Part shown: piece after piece, positions 32,201 to 44,546 of the stretch
How positions within the stretch are numbered: the stretch's first letter is position 1
Layout of the letters: the number at the start of each line of letters is the position of its first letter
From: Thelonectria olida
Lineage: Eukaryota; Ascomycota; Sordariomycetes; Hypocreales; Nectriaceae
DNA: 64,000 bases
Reading direction: 5' to 3'
Assembly: GCA_020736575.1 (NCBI GenBank)
Contig: JAGPYM010000010.1
Coordinates: 744,001 to 808,000, forward strand
The notes under the pieces: model-generated
Databases searched by the model: none
What the model was told of the DNA's origin: nothing
What the model saw: only the letters and a program-made list of their open reading frames with translations
Made by a program: the position numbers and the translations under genes

Positions 32201-34700
32201 ACAATGCACAGTAAGAAACGGAGTATCTTGATACGGTTTCCAAGCCAAGCATAACTTAGCCAGGGCCTTTTGAAGCGTTGCTGGTGCTGCTATTCCGGGG
32301 AGCTGAGTATCGAAAATTGGCTGGGCAATCAAGGAGAGGCCGATGGAGCTAAGCCTCTCTGGGACACCTCAAACTTGTGAACAGGAATCAAGGAGCGTGT
32401 TTCGGTGCGTGACTCCCTCAGTTTGGGCCAATCAGAGGGGCAGAAACTGACCATCTTACGAATAACCGTCTGGCTTGTCTTGGCCCTCCATTTCGCTTCC
32501 CTTCGTGCTGAACTGACCGTCTCCGCGGACTCCGTTTTAAGGCCTCATTTGGCGCATAACTGAATGGCCCTCCGTTCCGATCTCCAACATGCACTTAGCG
32601 AGATGTTTCCAAGCTGCCGTGCTGTCCGTTCCATCAGGGTTTGGATGACTCATAAACGGGGAGCTGCCAAACCCCAACCACAACTGAACCCACAGCTTGG
32701 ATTGGATGGAGCCTTGAAACAGCTAGATTTCGTACTGCTGCGTCTTCCAGTCTTCCAGTCGGAAACAGGCAGGTGTTGCATGGCCAGTGGAATTGAATTT
32801 CACGGGAATAGTAAAACTTAATTCCTTCCCTCTCAAAGCCTCTTTGCATTGGGCGTCTGAGGTGTTCAAATTGGGTTGGCACTTGCTTCGCCATGTAACC
32901 GCCGCTGCTTGTGATGCCCTCGTTTGGCCTGGCGCCATCATGCTTGTCAGCAAACGGGCTGTGTTGTGATCACTTTCACCGAGTTACCAAGCAACGCATG
33001 GACTTTCAATCAATCTCGCGAAAGGGTCTTCTCTGCACGACATTAGGCTCTGCTGCTCCAGTGCCCAGCCCAATGGTTCAGGCCCTCATCACCAACCAGA
33101 CAAGGTCAAGGTCTGTATAATCAGCGCCCGACCCCTCTCGGGGTCCGAAAGCCCAAGCGACAACGCCATCAACAACAGCGCCAAACGCAAAAAAAACTTT
33201 CTCGCAAGCTCACAGCCTTTTCTTCAATACCACCTCCGCCAAAGTCCGTCTGTGTGCCGTGGGCCGGAGTTGCATCGAGGATCCGTCCCGAGAGGCCGGA
33301 CAGCATCCGCATTCCAGCCCCGTCGGGCCCGGGTCAGGCCTCCCCCGTCCTGAGTACACAGCCGTACAGGCAGCTCCCCTGCTCCGGTCCCCTTGTTTGA
33401 CAGCGTGGAGAAGGCTTGAAAGAATTGAAGATTTTGGAAGGATGGGTGGCCGCTCAATCCGCGGCAGCACGGGTTGACGTATTCTGGAGTGCAGCTTTTG
33501 GAGACTCTGGAGAAGAAGGGTTGCTCCCCGCTGTTGGGCATGTTTTGTTCTATTCACGGGGGGCTTCACAGCCTCGATGAGTTGGAACTGTATGAGCAAA
33601 AAATACATGAGACATGACACGACACGAATCCATTCATTTCATGTTGGTTGTAATTGACGTGAAACATTGTAGTGAATCTTGAAGTTTCTTCATGCTCCAA
33701 GCTCCAAGCTCAAGGCTCCAGCATAATTATCGCCATGAACAAAACACATTTGCGCGCTTCGTCCCTTTGGGGACACACCCCAACGCTCTGCTTCGTTCTC
33801 GGGTTGGACGGCCTGGGGACATACGCGGCACACCGAGGCTGGGTGCTTGGGTGCCTGAAGCGCCCAGCCAGAAAGCATACCGAGAAGTCCGATGTCCGCC
33901 AGGGACAAGATATGGCGCTGGTCAGCAGACGCCCGTTCAATTTACAATTCCAATCCAATTGCATTGCCTCGCTTTTGCTGGGCATTTGTGTGCGTTCCCT
34001 TCTACCCCTGCTAGGCATCCCTTATTCTGTGTTTTTGTTACGGCCCCTTGTCTGCTTGACAACAAATTTTTCTTTGGGGTTGAGAGTTTGACTCACTTCA
34101 CCTCGCCAACAGAAGGACAACGCACACAAAAGTGTGCCGAGCCACCACAATTACAAGTCAGGACAAGACACAACGCAGCGCAAGCTACGCACAGAGCACC
34201 GAGACAAGAGGGCATTTGCTCAATGGCCGACGAAACGCCCGAAGCCGAAGCAAGGAGCTTCCCGTTCGGAAACTCGGGTCACCAAGCGTTGAAAGCTCAC
34301 CCGTCCACAATTGTGAAGTGTCCGGTCCCCAGATATTCGTAGGCCTTGTCACACGTAGAAACAGCGTATTCGGAGTCATGATGGATGCGTGCTGTCACAA
34401 TGTGTCAGTCAATGCAGAACCCAGAAGTATTATCCCGCGTGCTGGCGAGCTATGTCCGGGCTGGGGTCGACGATAGAGTGCCGTTCCCGTCCAGACCGTC
34501 TCCGAAACAGCCGGGCGCCTCCAGTAGAGACGGTTGAATGAGTGGGTGAATTCAACTCTAGCCCAGCAAGCATTCAGCAGCAAGTTGCAGGGTCGCTTGA
34601 CCAGTCCAGTCCGGTGACTGACTGCGCTGCCTGCACTGCACGAGCCAGAGGCACGCCTTTGGTGGGTGGTCATGCTCCGTCCCCAGCCCCCATAGATGCA
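26256..34700. other. Gene-poor stretch of more than 8 kb
   Basis: No recognisable protein, tRNA or mobile-element gene on either strand. Open frames are short, overlapping and low-complexity, and none shows family motifs or convincing splice pairs. Base composition is ordinary, not the AT-rich pattern of RIP-degraded repeats. It may be a long regulatory or non-coding-RNA region upstream of the gene at 35632. Confidence 0.55.
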
Positions 34701-35631
34701 TAACCCCCGTCGAAACGGAGCACCTCGCGCAGTTGCAAGACGGACAAACGGCCTCCGCCCTTACTCCAGACCTTGACGTTGCATCCAACCCTCCAAGCCT
34801 CGAATGGAGCGCCCGCCAAGGCCCGAGCCAAGGAGCAAGACTGTCATCATCTTGCTTCCACACCCCCTTTCAGCGAGACCGAGACACACGCACGCCCACC
34901 CCCTTCGTAGCCCTTCCGCCCTCTCCGCCTCGACGCATTTCGACCCGCGCGAAGCCCATTCCCCCAGGCCCTCGAAAACCCTCTGAGAAGTATTTTTTTT
35001 TTTTTTCAGTTTGGGCTCGATGGGCCTCTCTGGCCCTGGTCTTGGGGACGCGACCGCTTGCCGATCCCTCCCTCCTGCCGCGCGCACTCCCCCTACGACA
35101 TCGACGATCGAGTCTCGAGCAGCGAACAATCCCCTTTTCCTGCTCTCGTTCTCCCAAGAATGGTCTTATGCTCCCTTTTGCCTTTCGCCTAAAATAAAGA
35201 AAAAGCTTCCGCCAGCAACATAAAACAAACCCACGGTCCCCCATCTTCACAAGAGCTTACACAACGGTCGTCTTATTTAAAAAACACCAACCAACCCCAA
35301 AAGGAAGCGACAAGGATTCCCCCAAAAACCCTTCAATTCCCTTCAGCCCAGTCCTCCTCCTGCACCCAACCGGACTAAGCCTCAGCCACCTGCAGAGCCG
35401 TGCTGCCTCGCTCGCTCGCCCTGCTTCAATTTAATACACCACACCCCCCGGGCCCTGGTCCCATCCGCCGACGTCTGCACTTGTTCTCCATCGCAGTATC
35501 AAGACCCCCAGTCCCGTCCTCCCACCCCCGACGAGAGAGCCAACACATAATCCCTTCCATCTCCCTTTGTTTCTCGCTGCCTGGTCAAAGATATATATTC
35601 AACCTTGCACCCCCATCCTCGACTTCTCAAC
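34701..35631 (+). promoter_or_regulatory. Pyrimidine-rich probable promoter and leader of the 89-residue protein gene
   Basis: From about 34860 to 35630 the plus strand is strikingly C/T and C/A rich, as in many fungal promoters and leaders. A run of 14 T at 34993-35006 followed by CAG looks like a 3' splice site, so a leader intron is possible. No in-frame coding upstream of 35605. Confidence 0.5.
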
Positions 35632-35901
35632 ATGCCTTCCTCCAACAAGCAACGCTGTGACTCCTCATCCTCAACTTCATCATCAGCTTCCGACTCAGAC
35701 TCCTCCAGCTACACCTCATACAGACACAGCATGGACTCCGTCAGCCTTCCCATCGCCTCGGTCGAGGTCCTTCGCTGCATGCGATGTGCCCGTTCCGTTG
35801 AGGCCACCTCGACCGACGACATCTCGGCCATGGGCATGGTCCGCATCGCCCACAACCTCTACTACTGCGAACGCTGCGCCAAGATGGTCGGATACAAGTA
35901 A
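35632..35901 (+). CDS. 89-residue Ser-rich protein with CxxC...CxxC zinc-ribbon-like end
   Basis: Intronless. Residues about 10-30 are almost all Ser/Asp/Thr (disordered). The C-terminal half has C49-x2-C52 and C79-x2-C82 separated by 26 residues (LRCMRCARS ... YYCERCAKMVGYK), suited to one structural zinc. An in-frame ATG at 35605 would add nine residues, but the MPSSNKQRC start begins the conserved-looking region. I recall small proteins of this kind in other Sordariomycetes but know of no assigned function. The coding bias is strong, with C/G in most third positions, unlike the flanking DNA. Confidence 0.85.
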   Translation: MPSSNKQRCDSSSSTSSSASDSDSSSYTSYRHSMDSVSLPIASVEVLRCMRCARSVEATSTDDISAMGMVRIAHNLYYCERCAKMVGYK

Positions 35902-38814
35902 AGAGACAACGCCCCGGGCGGCCCATGTCTTCGCCGTCTTACATCAACAAGACGAAGAGACCAACGGCAATTGTAACGACTACCACTCTGCATTTTAGAC
36001 AGCCAGCATCACACCGGCAATGAATTCGATAGACTGGATCAACCACCACCATACCCACCCATCGGCGCAAGGGCGCCTGCGCAACACTGAGCGCATCCTC
36101 TCCGTTGCATCTCAACGGATGAACCCCACGAGTCACCTACTGCCTAGCACCCGAGCTAGATATCATGCAGTACACACAGCTCGGCTCCCCTCCTCACCTC
36201 ACCCAAACACACAATCAACCTGGGCCAAGGAGAGGCAACAAAGCAAACCCCGCAAGCACACCAAACGGCACCGCAAACCCGACGACTCGGCAGCCAAGCG
36301 TCGCAATGACAAGCTTCCCCGGGCGCATTGGTGGGCACGGCATGTCCGGGATACAAGGGCATCGTCAGCTTCCGGGTCCAGCACTCAGCCGGATGGACAC
36401 ACAAAGTGTTCTGACAAGGACTGCTGGAAAACACCACACCACAATCCACGATCCCAATATGGGAATCCGCCCAGACGGGATACGGGATTGAGGGATTCCC
36501 CATTCACAACCCACTTCACCACCTTGACTTCTTTTCTTTTTCTTGTACAATTTTATATACCCTTTATTCTCGCATCACGACTCCATTTATGTCATATCAT
36601 TCTTACCTCGGGTTCGGATAACATCCTGGTTTATTTCTCACGTCGGCCTGTAGGATTATGGGGATTAGCCGGTCATATTACAAAGGGCCTGGAGCCTAGG
36701 AACCGGTCAAACAGCCCATTGGCGGGCTTCAGTACGAATAGATTCAATCAAATCAAATCAAATCAAAACAATTACAATCAAACTGCTGTGTTGCATTGTG
36801 TGCCGCTTGCTTGCGTGCGTGACAATATCCGTCCCATTCCCTACTCTTCCTCTCGTCCTCGGCCACCATGGGTGTTCTCGTGGCGGCGTCAGATCATATC
36901 ACCACACAGGGCACTTAGACAGTTGACGCCGGACCCGTGAACGAAGCGCCCTGCAGCGCCCTAGCCGCATTCCATCCTTCCCCATTCGGTTGTGCGTCAG
37001 GCCGTCAGGGCTTTTTCAGGACCAGGGATGTTTGCAATGACTTTACCCAATCCCATGCACACTCGAGAGAGAAGAAAAAATTGATCAAGGCGAATCCACT
37101 CTCAGAGACAAGACACATAGACGGCAGCATCGCGCATATTGCAGCAGGCTTAGCAACATGCAGCCAAATGGAAACCCCCAAAGTGACTGACCAAACAGAA
37201 GCAGCTTCCCTTCTTGACATTATGCAGCCGCTGACGTCGCCAGGCTAAGTAATCTTAGGTCCTTGGAGCAAGACGTGGATGACTGGTCGTCCCCCTCTTT
37301 TTTCTCGATTCGAGCGGGGAAGCCAACTTCAAGAGCCCAAGACAATCCTTTGTGACTTTGCTTGCTTGCAAAACCGCAAGACATAGATTGATTGATTAAT
37401 GCGAGGACACGCGCGCCAGCAGGCAGGGGACGTAAAAGACGACATTCCGCTGACTTCTGACTGGTCCGGACCCTTTCGACCTGACGTAGGCCTCGACGAT
37501 CATTGATACCTTTTTTGCTATGTATGCATCATTTCTTTTGCCTTGGCCTCAACTTCTCAACCCTTGCCCTGTTCCTTTGTGCAAATTCCCCACTCGTTGT
37601 TAATTTTTCTTTTCTTCCAATCGTTTCGGTCAACAACTCATCCGGTCCTGGTGGACCTCTTCTCTTCTTTCGACGGCCCACGATGGACTCGATTGGGACC
37701 TCGACTTTCAGAAATGGAGCCACGGGGCGGGAAACCTTGGCGCTTTTTAGGCGTCTCTTATTTGGGCGCAGGGGAGACCATACTGCACCGGGGATGGCAT
37801 CATGTACGAATACAATACGTAGCAACGGGCTATTGGGCTTGCATGTTTTAGACCGATATGTCAGGTAGCGCCTGCGGGAAGTCGAGATGCCGATTACCTC
37901 CTTCGTGCTTGATTGACTGTGAGACTGACAAGTTGTTTAATAAGACTACCTATCCCGCGTCATCATGTCTCGCGTCTAGCGGCAGGCATGCGAGTGAGTG
38001 AAGGAGCGTGGTCACTTGACGCGGGATGCATCCTACTGTGTGTAGGCCCGCACGCAAATGATGGCATGGCTGTATGCAAGCCTCACAGTTATCCATACGC
38101 ATGTAGCAAAAAGTCGATGGTGATTACATGCCGATGGTTGCTATTCCGGACCTGCGAGAGAGGAATGAGGTTGTCTTGCTAACTAGAGCAACCCAACGGC
38201 AACTGTATTAACTGTCTGCTTAGATGACTGCCTAGCCTGTCCTTAAGAATACATGGTTTGTTTCGAGTCTTGATAGTTCCATCTTCTGGAATGCCCCCCT
38301 GCTACCCAAGTGCACGCCGTCCCCTCGGACCGCTTCGAAATCTAAAATGACATGTCTTTCAGCATCCCTTAAACATTGCCAAGCTTTCTTGTCTTATCAA
38401 GTTATTGCCAAATCTGCTCCAGACCATGCAGGCTAATTTCCATCTCGACCGCGCGCCATCGCGGCCCAAGTGCGCTTCAAGACACTGTCCACGGATGTGA
38501 GTGTCTCCGGGCAAGTGGGCGCTTGCCACCCGTGTCACCCTTCATAATTACCTACAAGTTGCTTCCTTGCTTTCCTTGTCCTGGGTCCTGACTAAGAAGC
38601 CTGGAGCGCCAGGCCGAACCCCTCGACTCCGAACCCCGATGCAGCTCGCTTCAGGCTAGTTGGTCCTTGGGTGGCTGAGACGCGGCGCGAAAGCCAGCGC
38701 GGCGAATGGACGAATGAGCAATGTCACGCAGCAGCTTGGTCGAGTTCCACCTTCAGCGACGGGTTGACTTTGGCGATTGCGGTCTGGACGTCCGGACGAA
38801 TGCTCCGTCGAAAG
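35902..38814. other. Intergenic, no supported gene
   Basis: An open frame of 306 codons at 36020-36940 is His/Arg/Ser-rich without family motifs and looks like chance. An ATCAA-type short repeat lies at about 36744-36785. Otherwise nothing. Confidence 0.5.
36744..36785. repeat. Short ATCAA-type tandem repeat
   Basis: About four imperfect units of ATCAA/AATCA followed by related A-rich sequence. Confidence 0.6.
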
Positions 38815-38906
38815 CAAAAAAAAAAAAGAAAAAAAAAAGAAAAGAAAAAAAAAAGAAAAGAAAAAAAAAAGAAAAGAAAAAAAAAAGAAAAGAAAAAAAA
38901 AAAAAG
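38815..38906 (+). repeat. A-rich minisatellite (A/G only)
   Basis: About 90 bases made only of A with regularly spaced single G. The repeating unit is about 16 nt, G-A10-G-A4, present in four or so copies with small length differences. Open frames across it are artefacts of low complexity. Confidence 0.95.
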
Positions 38907-41648
38907 GTAACTAGTCACGTTTGGAAAGCCGTTTGTTTTGCGTCATCATGAGTGTCAATCAACGCCCTGTCTACGATCCAGTCCGAGGGCTATTCTGCGT
39001 TGTTTAGCTGAGGCAGCAGCCCTCTCGCTACCCTCGCCAGGACGGGAAGAAGAGGGTGGCAGGCAGGGAGCTTGCAAGATGTGCCGTGTTTCGGGGTGAG
39101 CTGGAGTTTCGGAAACACCGTTCAATAGCGTCCACGCAGCGAACGAAGGGAGTCCGTGATCGTCTGTCTGAGGCGAAATGTTTCATTTCATTTGTTTCGA
39201 CGATCTGAAAATAGACTTCCCATCAGGCAAGGGGCGCAAAGACCCAGGCAGGGCACGAGCAGGATCAGGGTCGTACTCGACAGACAGTAATAGCAACTTG
39301 GCTGGGGGCGGGCCTTGACCCTGGAAAGGCTCACGGCCCTAATGTTTGTTGGCTGATGCGGAAGGGAGAGAGCATCAATGGACAGATGGCTGGGGGGAAA
39401 CAGGGCAGCGGGGAGGGGCCTGAGAGCCTGACACTGACTGGCAGTGCAGATACGAACGAGCCGTTTTGCTTCCCTTTCGCCCTGGATTCAAGCCCTGGCC
39501 CAAGTTCGTCCAAGAGCGAGCCAAGACGAGGTGAACTGGAGAGACGGGCTCGGTCTCTTTGTCGGGGAGGCGTCGTTAGCACCGATGATCCAAATGCGCC
39601 ACGGGCGAAACGGCATGGGGCCCGACATGGGATTCTGGCAAATACGACATGGGAAAGACGACGATGGCTTCACCTTTCAGCTGGCTCGGCATTGGTTCGA
39701 GTGCGGCTAGACGGGCAAAGCAAGTGAGACAGGCGTCCCGTGTCTGTTGAGAATGAGAAGGGCCTAGATGCATGCGTGTCTTGCTGCATGTCTTACTATT
39801 CTTATTTCTCTGTACGTATGAACGAAGTAGGTGTAGCTATCGAGCTGCTGAATGTCGTCTCTTCAAACGGCACGTCTCGCTTCAATGTTTGGTTCGGACA
39901 CGGCACGGGACCAGGAACTAGTCGACCGGCGCCCACACCGGTCGCATCTCCAACCGCCTAGGTACTACGTAAAGAATTGCAGTCGTAATTGTGATTTGTG
40001 CACACCCAAGGAACTGCACAAAGCAAATACCGAGTCCCATCGTCGGCATCATCAAATCCTGCTCCGGCTCTTCTCCTCCGAGCCTGTGTCTCTTCATCCA
40101 CCTCCAACGGCGCACGTGCTCCTCCAAACCTCTCCAGCCAATGCCTCGTGATAATGCTCGGGCCGGGCCCCGACGATTTAACCTTTTGTACCGTTTCTCT
40201 TGGCAAATCCCGAGTTCGCTACGACGCTGCCGCGCAAAGAAGAGGGCGCTTGGTTTCGGCCGGTAGCCCTTTAGGGCGCTTTACAACGCTGCATCATGAC
40301 GACTAGTCGGCTTCTTGCGTGCACAATTGGATGCTGTGACGGAGCACTTGTAGGGCAGAGAGCAAATCAGAGACGGTGGACCATGACGTCGAGGAAATCC
40401 TGCGAGCCGGTTGAGACGGGATCATGACCCTGGCCAAGATTACGTTACGGTAGCATCGCGGGCCCCAACGGTTTCGCAGCAAGGAAATGAAAGGCCGCGA
40501 CGATCTCTATTCTTTTCCGCCCACAGAGGACCAAACATTGCAATTTGGCGGTGGTGATGGTCATTTTTTTCGTGGGTGAGGGGAGTTTGGGCCTTGGAGA
40601 TTGGCTCGGGAGATCAACAACGAGGATTATCTGCGGCGAACAACTTAACTGCGAGGATCAACGACAAGGCTTCAACGTGGGAAGGGAAAATCATTTCAAT
40701 GTTCTGCATCTCGTTCGGCAACAAAACGGAGAGTCGCGTCGCACATTTCTTGCATCCGTCGACGTTTCCGTTTGCAAACTGACGTGTGTGTCCAAGATAT
40801 AAGGGTCATATCGCAGTCGTGACGCATTCCCGGCCTGTTCCCCATCAGCCATCCATGGCAAATCCATGAAACCAGTCACCCGTAATGCGCCATTTCCCCA
40901 TCGACATTCGTGAATGCCCTCACCTACTTTCTTCCGTATGTACAGTTCGTTCCGTGCTTTCGTACGCCCGCCAGCACCTGCATTCCATTACCCTGGTCAG
41001 AGCCCCCTTTGACACGCCCCCTAGTCCCCTCGTTAGTCCCCTTCAACCCCCCTCATCGTCGTCATCCCGCGCCGCACCAGCGCTGACCTCATCGTGCATA
41101 TCTCACCCGTCGCCGTTGCATAACCCGTCAGCGTCCTGAACGAGATCGTGTTGTCACTCAACGCGGCGGTCAACCAGGGGTGAGCACAGGGGTCTCCGGC
41201 GGGGGGTAAATGGGCCTACCTATTTCAAGCCGGGCTGGTGAGGGACGTTTCCTGTCCGTTTCTTCCATTTGACATAATTAGATGCTGCAGGTTTGCGGCT
41301 GGGTTTGTTTGGAATGGTGTGGCCGTGTCTGAATACGGACTACTTCGTCCGTATATAGTCACTGAGGTTGCATTGCACACATATATTCGTGACCCGATAG
41401 ACGCATGAGATGCCTCCGTTTTGTGGTTTGATACGTTTTGAACTCGAACGTCCGTAATCTACCGTCATGCTAGAATACCCTCTCTTGACCGACTCTACCA
41501 TTCAGTCTCGTCATCCTTGACCAGCGCCGTACTCCAGTTAGCCCGAATTACCATGTCATTACCGAAACGGCCACAATACTTCTGAGACGCCGTGTTTCAT
41601 CAAATGACAGCCCTCAAAACAAGTACGACAGCATCCGTGTAAGCGTTC
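38907..41648. other. Intergenic, no supported gene
   Basis: Nothing with family motifs on either strand. The right end is the 3' flank of the primase gene. Confidence 0.5.
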
Positions 41649-43321
41649 TCAACCTTCCATCTTTGTATCCGTCTCCTTGCCTAGATTCTTCAACAAATAG
41701 CTACGTTTAAAGTACTCATTGGGATGCACAATGGTTTCGAGTTGAGATTGCGTCATGACGCCCTCATCCTTGGCCTTGCGGATTTCCGCCTTGTGAAGAT
41801 GTTCGAATACACTGCCGTCTGTCAGCCGCTGCGTCAGGGGACTACGTGCAAGTACAACACTTGCGTGGACACACTTACCGATTGCATGCCATGTGAAACT
41901 TTTGCTTCTCTTTGTCCTCCTTTATTCCTTGCATCACTGATCGATCGTTCACACCCATCGCCTGTACCAGCGTTGTAAGGTTCTCCAGGTTAAAGTGTCG
42001 ATATGGACAACCATGGGCCTCACCAGGTCCGGGAGGATGCTCCGTGAGAATCTTTTGGCAACTAAATGGGCTATAGCCACCGCCTCTGCGGTTCGAGTCA
42101 CCACCCACGTCACCGTACACGTGTCTGACGTTGTATCTGTACTCCTTGTTGAACACATCGTCTGTGACTTTGTGGAAGCTGCTTCGCCAGAACAAGAGAC
42201 ATTCCTCCAGGTTGAGACCAATGCCCTTGAGAAATAGCGTGTACTGCAGACGGCCGTAGTGCTTGAGGTGCGCGTCTCGACGGAGCGAGCGGTGTAGGTG
42301 AGACATGCAGGCCGGGAAGTGCTGGGAGAGATTGTCGATATTGGAGGCGGTAATTTGGGCGCCATCTGGTGCAGATGTGCTGGACATGTAGGAGGAATCG
42401 GGTGTGATGAAGTTCTTGGAGAGATGGTTGAGAATGGGGGTGAGTCGGTCATCTTCGTCAAGGCGAGGGAGGGCTCGTGCTGTCAACTGTCCAAAAGTCA
42501 GCATGTGATGTGACACCCTTATTCCGTTCGTCGTACCTCAAGTTGGCGATCCAGTCGCGAATTGAACTCTGCAACAACCATACTGGATTGCTCCCGGCCA
42601 GGTACATATGCCTTACCAGCCTTCATGAAGACCCTTCGGCCCTCAACAAGCTCGGGAACTCGATCCCAGTCTACCTTGAACCACGTCTCATCTTCGTTGC
42701 TGCCTTTTCTCGGAGGATTCATGGCAATCAGCTCAGAAGCGTATGCTCGCCTCTCATCTTCGGTGACGGGTTCCCACCAATCCAGGTTGAGACTCGATAC
42801 AAAGGCTGCTCGTTCGGCCAAGGCATCGTCATCGAATCGCAATCGAAAGAGCGTCGTCTCGACACGAGCGAACCGGCGTCGCAGATCCTCGGTTGACGAG
42901 AATGCAAGGCGCAGAATAAAGTGACTATAATGATCTTTTTGCCTTTGAGCCGAAAGCTTTGACGATCCTGAGCTGGCTCTTTCCAGAGGGAGGTACTTGT
43001 CGAGGATAGGCTTCATGTGCATCGCCGTCTCGGCGGGGGTCTTGTTGCGGAACGAGCATGCTTCGAGTTCGGCGAGCACTGTTGGGGACCAAGTCAGTTG
43101 CGGCTTCTGCTAGTATACGAGTCCGACATACCTCGTAGTCGGTCAATGGCCCATTGCTCAAACTGCTCAAGTGTAATGTCGGCGGTAGGGGCTTCGGTGT
43201 AGAAGTTGAGTCGTTGGGGGTACTCGACGTCTTTGTAAAGGGGAACGGCAAACTGCTTCTTGCGATGGTCAAGGACCATGCGTCGTTTTGAGTCGACACG
43301 GTGAGAATCTTGTCGCAGCAT
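41649..43321 (-). CDS. PRI2: DNA primase large subunit (Fe-S), PRI2-type
   Basis: Four exons: complement(join(41649..41811, 41879..42486, 42537..43078, 43132..43321)), 500 residues, all junctions in frame. The protein is the large subunit of the primase that, with Pri1 and DNA polymerase alpha, makes RNA-DNA primers in the nucleus. The N-terminal part contains VPLYKDVEYPQRLNFY and the helical domain. The C-terminal Fe-S domain has the four cluster cysteines C304, C387, C404 and C445, with the block HYGRLQYTLFLKGIGL and the segment YGGxxxRR-like GGDSNRRGGGYSPFSC. Spacing of the cysteines (83, 17, 41) is close to that of yeast Pri2. Two ACGCGT boxes lie 114-129 bp upstream of the start. A single-copy essential housekeeping gene; symbol given by homology. 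Confidence 0.97.
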
Positions 43322-44546
43322 CTTGACTTGCGATGTAGCGAATGTAATGATGTTGTGTGGTGTTATGGTCTTGGTGTCGGTGCCGTGTCAACGATAAATT
43401 TGGTCGCGACGAAGTGGGAGGCGTAAAGTGGCAGACGCGTCCAGACGCGTTTCTAAGGTGAGGGCGTGGCGTCGCGTGGGGCATCAATTAACCTGTCCCG
43501 ACGAATCAGACATGAGCGAATGAGATCGACCACTTCACAACCACAACACTTCAAGCAGGCCAGAAATCATGCATTGGATTAAAGCTCGCAATTGATTAGC
43601 ACTTAGATGTCGTTTAATAGCTAAATACTACACTAGCCTCCGAGGTGTCCTCTCCCATCGTTTCCCTATTGTCTGGAAGGATGGGAAGAATGGAGATCGG
43701 GAGAATCGAACATAAAATCAGAACTTCCATCAGAGCTTACTTTTGGCCGTCAAGCAGGTGGGATATTCGATATGTGAATTGTGCCTCTGGAAATACAGTA
43801 GGACCTCGCCCATTGACCGCGGCCAAAGATGTGTAACTCTGTCCAGAATACAGCCACGTCGGCCATACCATGTGGATATTGCTAATAGAGCAGATGCCAT
43901 GAATTGCGAAAGAAGAAGGGCTACGCTTAATCCCATTCATCACCAAGGATCATGTCTTCAGGTGGTCTTCACGATGCGATGCTATCGTCAGAATGGAGCC
44001 TATAGGCCCCAGGCCGACTGGCTGAATAGCAATTTAATATAGTATAGAGACAGGACTGCCAATTCGATCAAGCATGGCTTGAAGTCTCTTAGTTCTAGAG
44101 ATAAGGCGTCGAATTAAGTAAAACCCACGCTTTGGCTGTTGAGGTTATCAATGTGGGCGATACCGTCCTCCAAGATGGGACCCTTTTGAGTTGAGTGGTG
44201 CCCAATCATGCCATCTTGACCCTGAGAAAGGGTTGAAATACAGCCATGCATATCTTGATCTCAATGTATCTAGTATCTGGGCAGTCTCCATAAATTACAA
44301 TCTTTGATACGGGTCGGATATCCAACCAGCGTTGTTGGTCGTCGATTCTACTTCGTACCTAAGGCACCCCCGAGTTGAGGCTGGATGCTATGACGTTCCT
44401 GGTGATGACAGCTGAATTTTAGCGACTGCCTTCAGTGAGGTGGGCGCACCTTCCTCCCATCATCTCATCACCTCAAACCACAAACCACAAACCCCATCAA
44501 CTTCATCAACCTCAACTATTGGTCCCATTCGTGAAATGCACCGAAC
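43322..44546. other. Intergenic between primase and F-box genes
   Basis: Left part is the primase promoter with two MluI boxes. The centre (about 43600-44430) is moderately AT-rich with no recognisable gene. Confidence 0.5.
43435..43450. promoter_or_regulatory. Two MluI cell-cycle boxes (ACGCGT) upstream of PRI2
   Basis: AGACGCGT occurs twice, with the palindromic ACGCGT cores at 43435-43440 and 43445-43450, exactly 10 bp apart and 114-129 bp upstream of the primase start. MBF binds such sites at G1/S in yeasts and drives replication genes, including primase. Confidence 0.75.

Noticed and set aside
33692..34342. 216-codon open frame on the plus strand
   Set aside because: Low-complexity composition with overlapping frames of similar length on both strands; no recognisable domain.
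36020..36940. 306-codon open frame on the plus strand
   Set aside because: His/Arg/Ser-rich with no family motif, directly in the 3' flank of the small-protein gene, and running through an ATCAA repeat. Probably chance.
38671..38951. Lys-rich open frames across the A/G repeat
   Set aside because: Produced by the homopurine minisatellite; all frames of such a repeat are open.
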